The notes below the pieces were generated by a model. It was not told the origin of the DNA. It saw only the letters and a list, made by a program, of their open reading frames with translations, and did not search any database. Below are positions 46,833 to 57,841 of a stretch of 64,000 bases of DNA, in pieces (positions within the stretch are counted from its first letter, which is position 1; each line of letters starts with the position of its first letter). The stretch is from positions 1,294,501 through 1,358,500 of the forward strand of contig JAQFVV010006452.1 in assembly GCA_028023455.1 (NCBI GenBank). The letters are read 5' to 3'. Position numbers and translations under genes: made by a program. The stretch is from Epiperipatus broadwayi (Eukaryota > Onychophora > Udeonychophora > Euonychophora > Peripatidae).

Positions 46833-47374
46833 CCTTGGATACGAGAGCATTGCACCTAGATCTTAGAATCAAATATAACCCTCCATCATCCACTGTTAAC
46901 TATAAAGCTATGAGTCTAAAATTGAATATACAATATTTTCAATCCAAGCTCATTCACTTATATAGTCATATGGGTCTGAACTCAGTTCAGTATCTATACA
47001 TTTTGCTCTTGCATCCATTGATTACTTTGGCTTGCACAGAGTTGCACTACTGTTTGGAAAGTTTTTGCCTCTGTTTTAACAGCTTGAGCAAGCGTAAGAA
47101 ATAGTGATCATGTGATGTTTAGTGATTTAATACCAATCCTTCCAAATAGAATAAAGGTGTCTATGGTTATTAAAGAATCAAAGACACCAAAATGTATAGG
47201 TACTGAACTAGTTAATATCTATATGACTATATAGGCGAATGAGCTTGGGTTGAAAATATTATTGTGTTTTCAATTTAGATCACAACTTTATAGTTAAAGA
47301 AAAAGGTAAAAGGAGGCTGTTGGAGAATTGCATTAGATTCTAAGATCTTCGTGCAGAGCTTTCAGATTCAAGGA

Positions 47375-47416
47375 TCCTCACTGATGAAAGTCGCAAGCTA
47401 GAAACTAATCTGGAGA
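47375..47416 (+). ncRNA. Hammerhead motif, helix III weakened (family A)
   Basis: tcctca (47375-47380), CTGATGA (47381-47387), helix II AGT/GCT with one G-U pair, GAAA (47401-47404), ACTAAT (47404-47409) instead of ACTAGT, C (47410), tggaga. The core is intact; helix III is reduced to one pair as a monomer. Confidence 0.6.
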
Positions 47417-47585
47417 TATTAGATGAGTAGGCATTAGATAGGGATTTTATGCACAAACCTCTTGCATCCATTGATTACTCTGGCTTGCACTGAATGGCAC
47501 TACTGTATGGAGAGTTTTTGCCTCTGTTTAACAGCTTTAGCAAGAATAAGAAATGGTGATCATGTGATGTAAAAGTATATCCACT

Positions 47586-48897
47586 TTCGATTTAAAGATA
47601 AGTTAGATATTATTAGATCATGTGATTTCAGTTTGAAAGTTCAGTTTTTTAATTACTTATTTGCCTGCTTACATTATATCTAAAATATTTTGAGAAAAAT
47701 ACATGATAATTTCTATTTAAAGTTTAATATTTACATATTCTGTGTGCATATACATAGTGTCAATTTATTTTTACAATATGCTGAAATATACATTCAAAGC
47801 TTTTTTGCATGTATAAATGATTAATCATTTCAAAAAGCCCTAATGATCTATAACTGACATACAAATCATGGTATAGTTTCAAACTATCTTTAGATCATCG
47901 CATTAAAAAATTTAAATATCTTCAGATTAATATATTTATTTGGTGATAAGATTCACATCTCTTTTCAATATTTTTTTTTCATAGTATAACTAATTATTTC
48001 TAACTAATAATCGATCAAATGTTAAACAAAATTAGGCACTGGACCATATACCAAATATTACTACAAAAATCCTGTCCTAACTATAGAAGTAGATTCTGAA
48101 ACCGTGTCTTGCTGTACTAATTGGGGTGACCATGAATGGTGGCCTGAATGCATTACTGCATCTGATAATTGTGGAAATCAGTGAGTCCTTCACATTTGCA
48201 GATTCATGGCTGTAGGGGATGAGAACACTCTCACAATGGAAATAGTGATGTGGTATGTCTGACAAATCTTGTCCTTAATCATCCAATAGCCAAGGTGTTG
48301 TAAATAAATTTGTCTAGCTACACAACAATTGATGATGTGGGTTCCCACAGAATCTAGTCAACTACATTAAGGTATGCTGGTGCAGGTAAATGCTCAGAAC
48401 TGTATAGGACCTAGTTCCTTGTATGATCAGAGCAATGAAGTGTTATACGCATGGATCTTTTACTTCAAGTAACATTATATATCATAGTTCATGTAAACTG
48501 CTGAAATAAATTTATTTCCTAATAAAAAATTTAAAAAAATATTAAAATAAGGACATCTTACTATTTTTAGCAAATACTGAGGTCAATGTTTTGAATTTAT
48601 TGAACTGTATTTAGTTAATAAATAAAAAGAATATAATTTAACATTTTAAAAGAAGATATCTAATTATTTCATTTCAGACAGAATAATGCCTCAAGTTTTT
48701 CTTATTATGGTTATACTTAAATTAATAAATGTTTTATTAATCTGGTTATCAAAGCAACACTATAAATGATTAGAAAGAGAAAATTACTTTCTATCTTTGT
48801 CTAAGTTTTTAGGTACACAATAAGTGCAGCAAAATTAAATTCTTCCGACAAGTTTAAATAAAATTCTTATTATAAACTCATCAAAATCTATGTATTA
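47586..48897. other. Mostly AT-rich; less AT-rich patch of unknown nature
   Basis: 47586-48060 and 48460-48897 are AT-rich with nothing recognised. 48060-48450 has more even composition; a minus-strand frame there includes RCSNAFRPPFMVTPISTARH, which might be a protein remnant of a mobile element, but I cannot name a family. Confidence 0.4.
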
Positions 48898-50446
48898 AGA
48901 AAAGGTAATAGTTAATATTCAAAACTTGTATATTGCACTAAACATGCTTTTGGCAGACTATAGTGTTGTTTTGTTTAGCAATTGAAAATTATACCTATAC
49001 ATGTAAGTAATTTATTATGTAAATGAGGCATTTAAATATTTCATTTTTTCAATGAATATTTTCTGTTGATTGCATTTAAATCCTTTGCAATCACCTATAC
49101 CTTTTTGCATTTTCATTTTCTATCATCTGTTTCAGCTCAAATCATCCTCACATTATTAGGAGTGAAAGTATGATCTATAACAAGTTCATGATCAAGGAAG
49201 ATCAATTTACGTTTGTTATTTTGTTTGCTTTGTTGCATAAGGGTGTGTATGCTGGGCAATCCTCATAGACCTATTTGTCTGTGACTCACCATAATACATA
49301 GAATTAAAAATGTGGCACTGCATGTAATTTTGTAAACTACTTGAAAGATATGCTCTAATGATATGTTGTCTTTTGAATTATTTAAGAAGGTGTTTGGTAA
49401 TGGAGGTGATCTAAAGCCAACCCTATAAATGTTAGCACATATATGCCTTAGTTTTTTTAATATTTTAGAGACATGAAAAGTTTATCCATGCCTTTGGCAC
49501 ATCATGGGTAACTTATTTTTATTTAAATTAGTGTGAAATTTGCTGATTGTTCTTATTAGCATATTTTAATTACATCCAAGATTTATGACATCAATGATAT
49601 AAGCATCAATATTGTTTTTCCTATCAATGTCATACATGTATAAATTCATGTTTCTGTGCAAGAAACATTTCAAATCTGCAAGTTTGTGTTTTAATGAAAC
49701 CCTTGATTAGGGATAAAAATCTCCATTTATTTGAATAGGTTTTAGATTCATTTTGAATCTGAGTTTTTGGTTGTTGTTTTTTTTTTTTTGGGGGGGGGGG
49801 GATGTATAGGTCCAAAAAATTGATACTATGATTTTTTAACTTCCATTTATATGATCCATTTTAAAGGAGATATATTTTCAAACACCAGGCATATATTATT
49901 AATATGTGTTTCAGATACACTTATAAAAATGCTATCAATCTGTCATATAAATCTCATTAGACAAAGGATCTATTTATTTGGGAATATAGTATTCTCAAAT
50001 CTTGAGAGCATGATATCACAAATTATTCCACTTAGTGGAATCTCCATATGCCATCCACATTCCATTTTATAAAATTTCAAATTGACTGAAGCTACTATAT
50101 CCTTATTAATCCATTGTAAAAGATCTATTATAAATCCTTTTTGTTTGTATTTTAATTATATTAATGGAAAGATCTCAAGGCACTGAACTATAAAGTTCTT
50201 TTATATCCAATGATGCTAAAATAAATTTTTTTATTAACTTTTATTTTTTTAATCAAAATCAATATCCCAATTAACAAATCTGCTATTTTTTGCAGTCTTA
50301 GAATAGAATGCTCCAGTAAAATCTATTGTGAGTCACAGAGGTTGGCCATTTTGTACAATCTAATATGTGCAAACATGCAATGGTACAGCTGATGATGGAG
50401 TCACTGCTAGATACTCCTCATGTGTATGCTTTATTGCAATATCTTA
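48898..50446 (-). pseudogene. Penelope-like element, left inverted copy
   Basis: Antisense counterpart of 50495-52045. Minus-strand fragments: IYMTD then SIFISVSETH in shifted frame, aligning with the YVDD region of the right copy; DLYIPPPPKKKKQQPKTQIQ then NESKTYSNKWRF (49815-49700), aligning with the frame after YVDD; and near 49250-49300 YYGESQTNRSMRIAQHTH, which resembles the YIG part of a GIY-YIG endonuclease (typical YxGET...R..EH), here with frame breaks. A T13/G12 tract (49777-49801) disrupts it. Decayed. Confidence 0.7.
49777..49801. repeat. T13G12 homopolymer junction
   Basis: A run of 13 T followed by 12 G, inside the left Penelope-like copy; the right copy has only short runs at the matching place, so it expanded after the duplication. 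Confidence 0.85.
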
Positions 50447-50494
50447 AAAACATAGACACAAACATGCCAAAATATACTTGTATCTGCAGTTTTC

Positions 50495-52045
50495 ATAAGA
50501 TACTGCAATAAAACATGCACACATGTGGAGTATTTATCAATAAAACCATCATCAGTTATACCATTGCTCATGTTTGCAAATATTAAATTGCATAATCGTC
50601 AGTCTCTGAGTCTCACAATAAATTTTAATGGGACAAACTACTATAAGGCTGCAAAGAAAATACCAAATTGGTTAATTGAGACATTGTTTTTGATAGATAT
50701 ACAATAAAATCTTTCTTCAAATGTGTTAACTAAAATTAAAGAAATAAAAGTTAATAAAAACCATATTTTATCATCATTGGATATAAAAGAACTTTATGGT
50801 TCAGTATCTTCATAACTTTTCCATAAATACAATTCTGGACATACTTCAGCAAATCAATGACAATCCAAACCAAAAGGATTTATAATAGATGTTTTAGAAT
50901 GGACTGATAAGAATATAGTAACAACAGCCAATTTAAAATTTTATAAAATGGAATGTGGATGACCTATGGAGATTCCATTAAGTGAAATAATTTGTAGTAT
51001 CATGCTCTCGAGATTTGAGAAAACTATTAGCTCCAAATATTCATATTCTTTGTCTAATGAAATTTATATGAGATATGTTGATGATGTTTTTATATGTGCA
51101 TCTGAAACACATTATAAATATATGCCTGGATCTTGAAAATATATTGCCTCTACAATGGATCATAGAATATTTTAGACCTACATATCCCAAAAAAACAAGT
51201 TCAATTTCAAAATAAATCTAAAACCTATTCAATTAAGAGGATCTATTCATCCCAAATCAACAGTCTCCTTAGAACATAAAATTGCAGGTTTAAAATGTTT
51301 CTTGTACAGAAATATGAATTTATGCAAGTATGAGGCTAATAGGAAGAACAACCTTGATGCTTATATCAACAATCTCACAAATCTTAGATATAATCAAAAT
51401 ATATTAATAAGAACAATCAGCAAATTTTACACTAATTTAAATAAAAGTAATTTCACCATGAAGTGCTAAAGTCATGGATAAGCCTTCCATATGTCCCTAA
51501 AATAGCAAAAATAGCTAAAGAATATTGAGTCAGCTGCAGATCACCTCCATCACTAAACAGCTTCTTAAATAATTCAAAAGACAAAATATTATCAAAGCAT
51601 AACCCTCAAGTAGATTGCAAAATTACTGCAGTGCCCCATTTTGTAATATTTTGTATTATGGGGATTTTCTGGAGAATAGATCCATGAAAATTACCCAGAA
51701 CACAGATTTAAACAACAGAGCAAAATAAAATAACAAATGTAAATTGATCTTTATTCATCATGAGATTGCTATAGATCATACTTTCATAATGTGAGGATGG
51801 TTTATACTGAAAGAGATAATAGAAAATGAAAACACAAAAAGCATGGTCAACTGCAAAGGATTCAAATGCTATCAACAGAAAATATTTATACATTCCAGTA
51901 TCAAAAAATGGAATATTTAAATACCTCATTTACATAATTTCCAACTTCTAAATAGAACAGCTATGTGATTCTGGCAGTGGACTGCTGAAAACATGCTTAG
52001 ACTATATAAGCATTTTGAATATTAACTATTACCTTTTCTTACCCA
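50495..52045 (+). pseudogene. Penelope-like element, right inverted copy
   Basis: Plus-strand frames read, in order, FLSSLDIKELYGSVSS-like (reverse transcriptase motif A region, about 50771-50812), GFIIDVLEWTDKNIV, then PMEIPLSEIICSIMLSRFEK (about 50955-51015), NEIYMRYVDDVFICASETHY with the catalytic YVDD at 51074-51085, GLKCFLYRNMNLCKYEANRK and a downstream part to 51900 that aligns with the GIY-YIG-like region of the left copy. This order is that of Penelope-like elements. Several stops and frame changes; not functional. Confidence 0.75.
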
Positions 52046-52054
52046 TATATCATA

Positions 52055-52140
52055 GCATCAGCCAGGAGGCAAACCCACATCCGACTGCAAAGAACTACTT
52101 ACTTGCAAGGCTTCTGGGCTGATCTCTCGGCTAACAATGC
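52055..52140 (-). repeat. tRNA-like repeat, copy 2
   Basis: On the minus strand: ttagccgagagatcagccca, cttgcaagtaagtagttctt, gtgggtttgcctcctggctg, atgctatgatatatgg. Ten bases separate it from the outer end of the right Penelope-like copy, in antisense orientation to it. Box-like strings as in copies 1 and 3. Confidence 0.6.
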
Positions 52141-52659
52141 TTGATCCGCTATTACCTTTTTTAATACTTGATTATAACAAGTTTTCAATAATTACAATAA
52201 ATAAAGAAAAGAGAATCAAATATTGTTTAGAATTAATTAAAATTCTTATAAATATGCAAATGTTTGGAGAAAGTTAATAAATAATCATTTTTAAAATCTA
52301 CCAAACAAAATATAATAAATTTGATGTGCCAGTAGCTAACTGGTCCTTATGTGTAAATTGTAGCAACCACAACCCTCGTGCATATACTTAAACCAATATC
52401 TGAGCAAATCCTTTCATAGATAAATGAGAAAAATCCTGTTCTATCAATATCTAAAGATTTGAATAAATCATACGTGCAAATAGTAACAGATTATATTATG
52501 TACTTAAATTATAATTTACTAAGAAGTTATTTTTCACCAGATTTTTATTTCCTTTGTTATCTTTCAACACTTAGATTAAATAAAAGTGTTTTCTACTTGT
52601 TTGTAGTGTTACTTTTGTTTAAATATAAACTGGAGAATTATAACGATTTAATTTACATA
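52141..52659. other. AT-rich stretch, no gene seen
   Basis: No feature recognised; the short open frame at 52459-52662 is AT-biased and unsupported. Confidence 0.5.
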
Positions 52660-53110
52660 TAGGTTTATTATTGAAATATAAGTATAGGGGTTTGAACTCA
52701 TATTTTCAAGCATCCTTCAACTATCCACACTATCTTATAACCCAGACCTTCAAGCTTTCTACAATCATCCACTCTATTCACTATAACCAATACCCATGAC
52801 CACATACTTAGGGAAAAGATAAATAATCTCCAATATACATATTTATGCTGAACTAGCACATCAGTTGGTCCAGATCACCTCCTATATATATATATATATA
52901 TATATCAGTGCTTGGTTTATATTAAGATAGTCAATCTACATGCTTTAATGGACATGCTTCATCCTCTCCACTCTCCAACTCTTCAGTTATCTATATCACT
53001 GAAAATATGATGATGGAATGCTCAAAGCCATGTGGTCTTGTATATTGGTTATATTAGATAAAGTGGATAACTGTAGGGAGCTACAGTTCAAATCCCCTTT
53101 AATTACATAT
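52660..53110 (-). repeat. Family B HHR element, diverged, with microsatellite inside
   Basis: Terminal piece aggggtttgaactcatattt (52686), then gataaataatctccaatata, a hammerhead remnant (about 52829-52872; minus-strand CTGATG lacking the last A, and AAAT in place of GAAA), a (TA)n tract (52883-52905) in the place of the short TA run of other copies, tattaagatagtcaatctac, gatgatggaatgctcaaagc. The right end repeats the terminal piece inverted (cagttcaaatcccctttaat, 53084-53103) next to another TA run. Confidence 0.7.
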
Positions 53111-53111
53111 A

Positions 53112-53970
53112 TATATTAATAGGCAAGCAGCAAACGTTAAGATCACGGAATTATGGGAAAGTTGACATCATGGAATTATGGGAAAGCTGACATTTTAAAA
53201 GTATTAGTTGACAAAAACTACAAAGATAGTTGAAAGCACTTCTAAGTGACAGTTATAGATATATTTTTATAAACTTTTAAGTACTGTGTTTTCTAATATT
53301 TATTTATAAATTTACCTCTTAATTGCAAAATTATTATATACTAAGCTACCTCCAAACAATTTATCTTGGCTGACTTATTAAAAGCTTATTTAATCTTAGC
53401 AGATATTAATTTCATTCTGTCATATATCAGTGTTTGTGATGAATAAGGTAGAAGTGGTTTCCATTTTCTATCTATTCATAGAATTGGTTTGATAATACAT
53501 TGTGAAATATTTATTTATTAGTTTAATTATAAACATGTTGTTGTCATATAATTCGCACATAATGACCAATTAATTATTGGTGCTTTAAGTTTATTATATT
53601 TATAATTAAAATTATTATTATATTGTTAAAATAGTTTGATGATAATTTTTACAAGTGATTACTTATAATCCACCTCAAAACATTTTATATTAACCAATTT
53701 GCAAGACATTTATTTCACCTTGCTATTTATCATTACTTGCATTTACTTTCTATTAAAAACGTAGACAATAGAAAATGATTTTCATTTTCTATTTATTTGT
53801 AGTGTTACGTTGACAACCCATCGCTGAAATATTTATTATTTAAATATAAACAAAAGAGTTGTAGTAATATGATTTACTTATATTGAGCAGTTAGTTAATA
53901 ACGCGCTTTAAATTTATATATATAATCCTAATCTTATTTACTCATACCCTGTAAAGAAATTTTTCGGTTT
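53112..53970. other. AT-rich stretch, no gene seen
   Basis: A short direct duplication (catggaattatgggaaag-like, 53143-53187) is present; otherwise nothing recognised. Confidence 0.5.
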
Positions 53971-54012
53971 TAAATGATAGTGTTTGATGAAAAAAAATCA
54001 ACTAACTTTTTA

Positions 54013-54056
54013 GCTAGACATTTAGTTCTGTCAGTTAACCCTGACACAATCAGTAC
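54013..54056 (-). ncRNA. Hammerhead motif, mutated (family G, left arm)
   Basis: On the minus strand: CTGATTG (core altered), helix II TGTCA/TGACA well conserved, GAAC instead of GAAA, then TAAATGTC, aligning with ACATGTC. Predicted inactive. Confidence 0.5.
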
Positions 54057-54140
54057 CTCTGGAATTCAGTTGAGACTCCAATAATTATAGCAACCCAATA
54101 TCTTTTAAATATGCGTGCAATGTTCAACATGATATTAAAT

Positions 54141-54315
54141 AATTCAAAACAAAGCAAAACTCTCCATATAGTAGTGCCATCATGTGCTAACAAGAGCAAT
54201 CAATGGATGCCAGAAGGCTTGTGCATAAAATCCCTATCTAGTGCCTACTCATCCAATATTCCCAGACTAGTTGTTTAATAACAATTATGTGCTAGTATGA
54301 GATAGTGATCATGTG
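54141..54315 (+). mobile_element. Family A HHR element, short, with 12-bp TSD
   Basis: The duplication atgatattaaat is at 54129-54140 and 54316-54327. The left part is antisense family A (caaaactctccatatagtag to caatattcccagactagt), joined at about 54272 to the plus-oriented family terminus (tgtttaataacaattatgtg... gatcatgtg). The join is inside the hammerhead GAAACTAGT string, so no ribozyme remains. Confidence 0.82.
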
Positions 54316-54583
54316 ATGATATTAAATCTTGAACACAAATTAAGCAGCCTCCTTTGTATTGGCTTAATGTTAATAAATGAAGCACAGACTTTAAACAAAC
54401 TCATTTTAATTAGCTTTCCTTTTTAAGTAAACATTTAAATATATAGTTAATTAATTAAACGGGGCGTAAGTATATAATAATGCTAATGCTATTTACTCAC
54501 AATCTTTCCAGTATTCCAAAAAGGCAATAGCTTGAATACATATTTGGGTTGCCATTTTTATTGGAGTCTCAACTGAGTTCTGA

Positions 54584-54628
54584 GTTACTGATGATGTCAG
54601 GTTTTGTTGACAGAAACATGTGCCTAGC
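54584..54628 (+). ncRNA. Hammerhead motif, near-intact (family G, right arm)
   Basis: gtta (54584-54587), CTGATGA (54588-54594), helix II TGTCA/TGACA, five Watson-Crick pairs (54595-54599 with 54608-54612), GAAA (54613-54616), self-complementary ACATGT (54616-54621), then GC before ctagc. The left arm reads ATGTCTAGC at this place, suggesting the original was ACATGTC followed by tagc and that two bases were gained here. Stem I would be gtta/tagc. Core and helix II are excellent; the cleavage site is altered. Confidence 0.6.
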
Positions 54629-54655
54629 AAGAAGGTCAATTTTTTTTATCAAACA

Positions 54656-56134
54656 TTGCAGTTTGAAGCATTGGAAAATATTTATGGATGTGAATAATGT
54701 TGGATAATTACATATTTGTGTTGTATCTATATTAATTATATATATTATAACAGTGTGCGATTTTGCATTGGCCTAAAAAATATATAACTTTTTAATGCCT
54801 CAAATTAAGCTTGAAAATATAATTATAAAATAAAATCAAGCGTTGCTCTGAATTATAAATAAAGATGATAATAATCAAAGCTGATCAAATCTCTTTTGTA
54901 TATCAACTATAACAATAATAAAGTGGTTTTAAGTATATATATGCTAGTAATGGTTAAAACATATTTTAGCTAGACTTACATCTTCAATGAGGCATTATTT
55001 TTTCTTTGGACAAAGCAACAAGTTTGTAAGCACACACACACACACAAATTTGTGCTACATACAGTTTTATATTAAGTTAATAGGACACGGACTCTATCAG
55101 TTTATGAAAATTTGAGGTCATTATAATAATCAATAGTAATATTATAAATCACTTAAACAGGCTTAAGTGTCATATTTGAAAACGATAGAATTGAGCTCCA
55201 CGTGAACAACATTTTACTAAACATAAATATCTCAGTTCACCAATCAGCGAAAACACATATGCATTCAAATATTAAACATTGGATTTTCAACTATTATATA
55301 ATAAATGAACAACAGTAAAAACACTGAGAGAAGTACATTTTTATTAATATCGGAACCAAAAGAATTAGCAAATAGTGAAATAAACATTTAGTTTAACGTT
55401 GAATTGCATGACAGATTGAAAAGCTAATTTATCCTAAAAAATTTATTGAATAATAAAAAAGTATTGCAAACGCATATTTATATTCAAATAATTTGATATT
55501 TAATTTTTTTTCATTTTTATAAAAATTCGTACAAAGTAAAATTTCAAAAAAAGTGAATCTTTATATATATATATTAAAAATGTAGTCAAAGTAATTTTAA
55601 AATCTAATAATTTCTGCCTATAAATTTCAGAAACAAATATGGAGTAAAAACAGCCTTATAAAATGTAAATAAACTACAAATAATTGAGATTAAAAGAACA
55701 ACTTAACATGCTTTAATGATTTAAGATAAAAGTTTTCTCTTTTTTGTGTCTATCACAAAGTAATAAATCATCCAAGTTTAAATATGTAAATTAATGAGCA
55801 AATGCATCATTTGAAAATATTATTTAAGATTAAATGAATTTAATCTTTAAAAGTATGACCATAATTTGCATATGATTTAAAGATCTTAGGGAAATTATAT
55901 TTCCATTATGTACAGTTGTTTAATTGGATTATAAAAATTCTCTTTATAAAATAAAGATGAAAAACATATATGCAAATAAACAAACAATACAGTTTTTTTA
56001 ACAATAAAATCGTAATTAATTTTACAAATTAAATATATGATTATAAATAAAATGTTTATATAATTTGATATTTTTATTGTAAATGATTTATTTTTAAAAT
56101 ATAAATTCATATAACATTATGATACTGGCAAATA
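54656..56134. other. AT-rich stretch, no gene seen
   Basis: Contains a short CA run (55031-55046). No gene or repeat family recognised. Confidence 0.5.
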
Positions 56135-56230
56135 AGCATCACATGATCACCATTTTTTATGCTTGCTTATTTATTTGATTACTCTGGCTTGCACTGAGTA
56201 GTAATACTGCATGGAAAGTTTTGCCAGTGT
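56135..56230 (+). repeat. Family A fragment, fold-back
   Basis: agcatcacatgatcaccatt (antisense family A terminus) is joined at about 56172 to plus-oriented gattactctggcttgcactg... actgcatggaaagttttgcc. The ribozyme part is missing. Confidence 0.65.
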
Positions 56231-56257
56231 TAATTACAATAATAACCAAAAGACGTT

Positions 56258-56350
56258 GTTAGCCGAGAGGTCATCGCAGCCGCCTTTCAAGCAAGTAGTT
56301 GGTTGCAGACGGTTGAGGGTTTGCATCCCGGCTGATGCTATGACATATGA
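56258..56350 (+). repeat. tRNA-like repeat, copy 3
   Basis: ttagccgagaggtcatcgca, ccgcctttcaagcaagtagt, gagggtttgcatcccggctg, atgctatgacatatgag. The longest copy, followed by an A-rich stretch (56350-56362), as expected if the repeat is retro-inserted with a short A-tail. The A-box-like and B-box-like strings are about 55 bp apart. Confidence 0.62.
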
Positions 56351-56362
56351 GAAGAAAAAAAA

Positions 56363-57840
56363 GACAAAATGTTACCAAAATCCTTGCACAACCATGGTGT
56401 TTCATCCATTAACAAACATACTTTTTCAAGTGAAGTTCAACAAAAACATACAACATATATATAATAGCCATCCCATCATTCACTTCAAAAAACAACTTCC
56501 TTTAACATCAATGTCTTCATGAGACTGATGGCCTCAGATTCAAAAAGTTTTACCATCAAAGTTTTTTTTACTCTTTATTCAATTTACTTTTTTCAAAAAA
56601 AATAACCTCTGCATTGTCAAATAATATGTTATGACCTGTATTATTCAAGAATATTGTACCTATGCAGATGTATTTTACAGTATATAAAAAAGAAAATATA
56701 TTGATCTTACTTAATTTCATTTGACTGGATTTATGGATAATGGAAGTATTGAAGTATAAATGTTAACTAGGTAACTATGGCAATCCAATATTTAAAAATA
56801 TCATTATTTCTAATTAATATTAGCATCAAATTATAATTTGGTTGTGGTCAATTTTAGGGAAATATATATATATATATTGTACCCTCACCATCGAGTTGAT
56901 ATAATAATAGGAAAATTCAACTAGCTCAGATAAAATGACTATGGCTCGGCTAAAATACATATAATCAATAATAAAGATATCCTGTGATAATATCTACTAT
57001 TTAACTAGCTCTAACTGATTAATAAATAATAAATGGTTCGGTTTATGAAAAATTAAATAAATAAAATATTAATAAATCATGAGACAATAAAGTGAAGGAC
57101 AAGCAGTAAAGAATTACATTGAGCCAATATCACACAGGATACAATCTCAATGGCATAAGAACACTATTCCCCCCTATTATCTTAAATAATAATAAATTAA
57201 TAGCATTCTTAAGACTTTAAAATAATAACAATCAATTTAGTATAATGTTACTAAATAAATTCTAATCTCTTTATTAAAACAATATACTTATAATTATCTC
57301 AGGTTTTTTAAAATAACTAATCAATTTAGAATTTCCTGTAGTCAAGTATGATAAGGGATTTTGTATCATCCTCAACTACACCTAACTAATAGTAAGTAAT
57401 AACAAGAATAATAATAATCTTTGATAAATAATTATTAATCTTATCCACTGTTCAATATTATGATGACTAGCAATAGTAATAGTAATAATAAGTATACAAT
57501 TCTTTTATTTCTCATGTGGCATTTTAAATAGAATATGTGGCATAATCTGATAAAAACTGAAAATATGTGGCAATAAACAATGTTAAAATTTTATGCAATG
57601 AATTGTGCAATTAATTATGACCATAATAATAATATTAATGCAAAAGAAAATTTCTCAAGTATATTATATTCTGAATCAGTGTGCTTTATTAAGTAAATGA
57701 TTATATCTGTAGTGTGTAAATATTATGTTTATCTTGGTATCTGTCAATCATGTATTTGTGATGGTGAATAAATCAACATAACTCAAAGTTTTATAAAAAC
57801 AAGTTTAACAAATTTTATTATCCTATACATTTAACAAAAC
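56363..57840. other. AT-rich stretch, no gene seen
   Basis: No feature recognised. A small TA run is at 56864-56876. The open frame crossing the tRNA-like repeat (56211-56522) is a chance reading. Confidence 0.5.
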
Positions 57841-57841
57841 T

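Larger units (their letters stand above)
46714..47568 (+). mobile_element. Family A HHR element, long fold-back with 17-bp TSD
   Basis: The clearest insertion in the window. The duplication gtaaaagtatatccact is at 46697-46713 and 47569-47585, perfect over 17 bp. The left arm (46714 to about 46980) is the antisense of the right arm (about 47215-47520). The centre (46990-47210) contains another right-end segment in plus orientation (gcatccattgattactttgg to gatcatgtgatgtttagtga), then the internal part. So the plus strand holds two tandem right ends about 460 bp apart plus one inverted copy. The right end is gatcatgtgat. Confidence 0.88.
53975..54655. repeat. Fold-back HHR element, family G, with nested insertion
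   Basis: The left arm (53975-54106, agtgtttgatgaaaaaaaat... gcaacccaatat) is the antisense of the right arm (54540-54655, atatttgggttgcc... tttttttatcaaacatt). Each arm holds a hammerhead motif. A family A element with its own target duplication (54129-54327) is nested between the arms, so family G is older than that insertion. The rest of the loop is AT-rich. Confidence 0.75.

Noticed and set aside
48077-48265. A minus-strand frame at 48.1 kb as an integrase or transposase piece
   Set aside because: No motif clear enough to name a family; left as unknown.
50389-50555. CTGATGA strings near the centre of the Penelope-like inverted pair, one on each strand, as a hammerhead of the element itself
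   Set aside because: No GAAA or pairing stem follows in either arm, and the strings are antisense to the reverse transcriptase. Perhaps a remnant, but not supportable.
54656-56134. CA run at 55.03 kb as a family B or E insertion edge
   Set aside because: No matching element sequence on either side.
56211-56522. A 103-residue open frame starting in a family A fragment and crossing the tRNA-like repeat
   Set aside because: It joins two unrelated repeats and an A-rich tail; no conserved protein.
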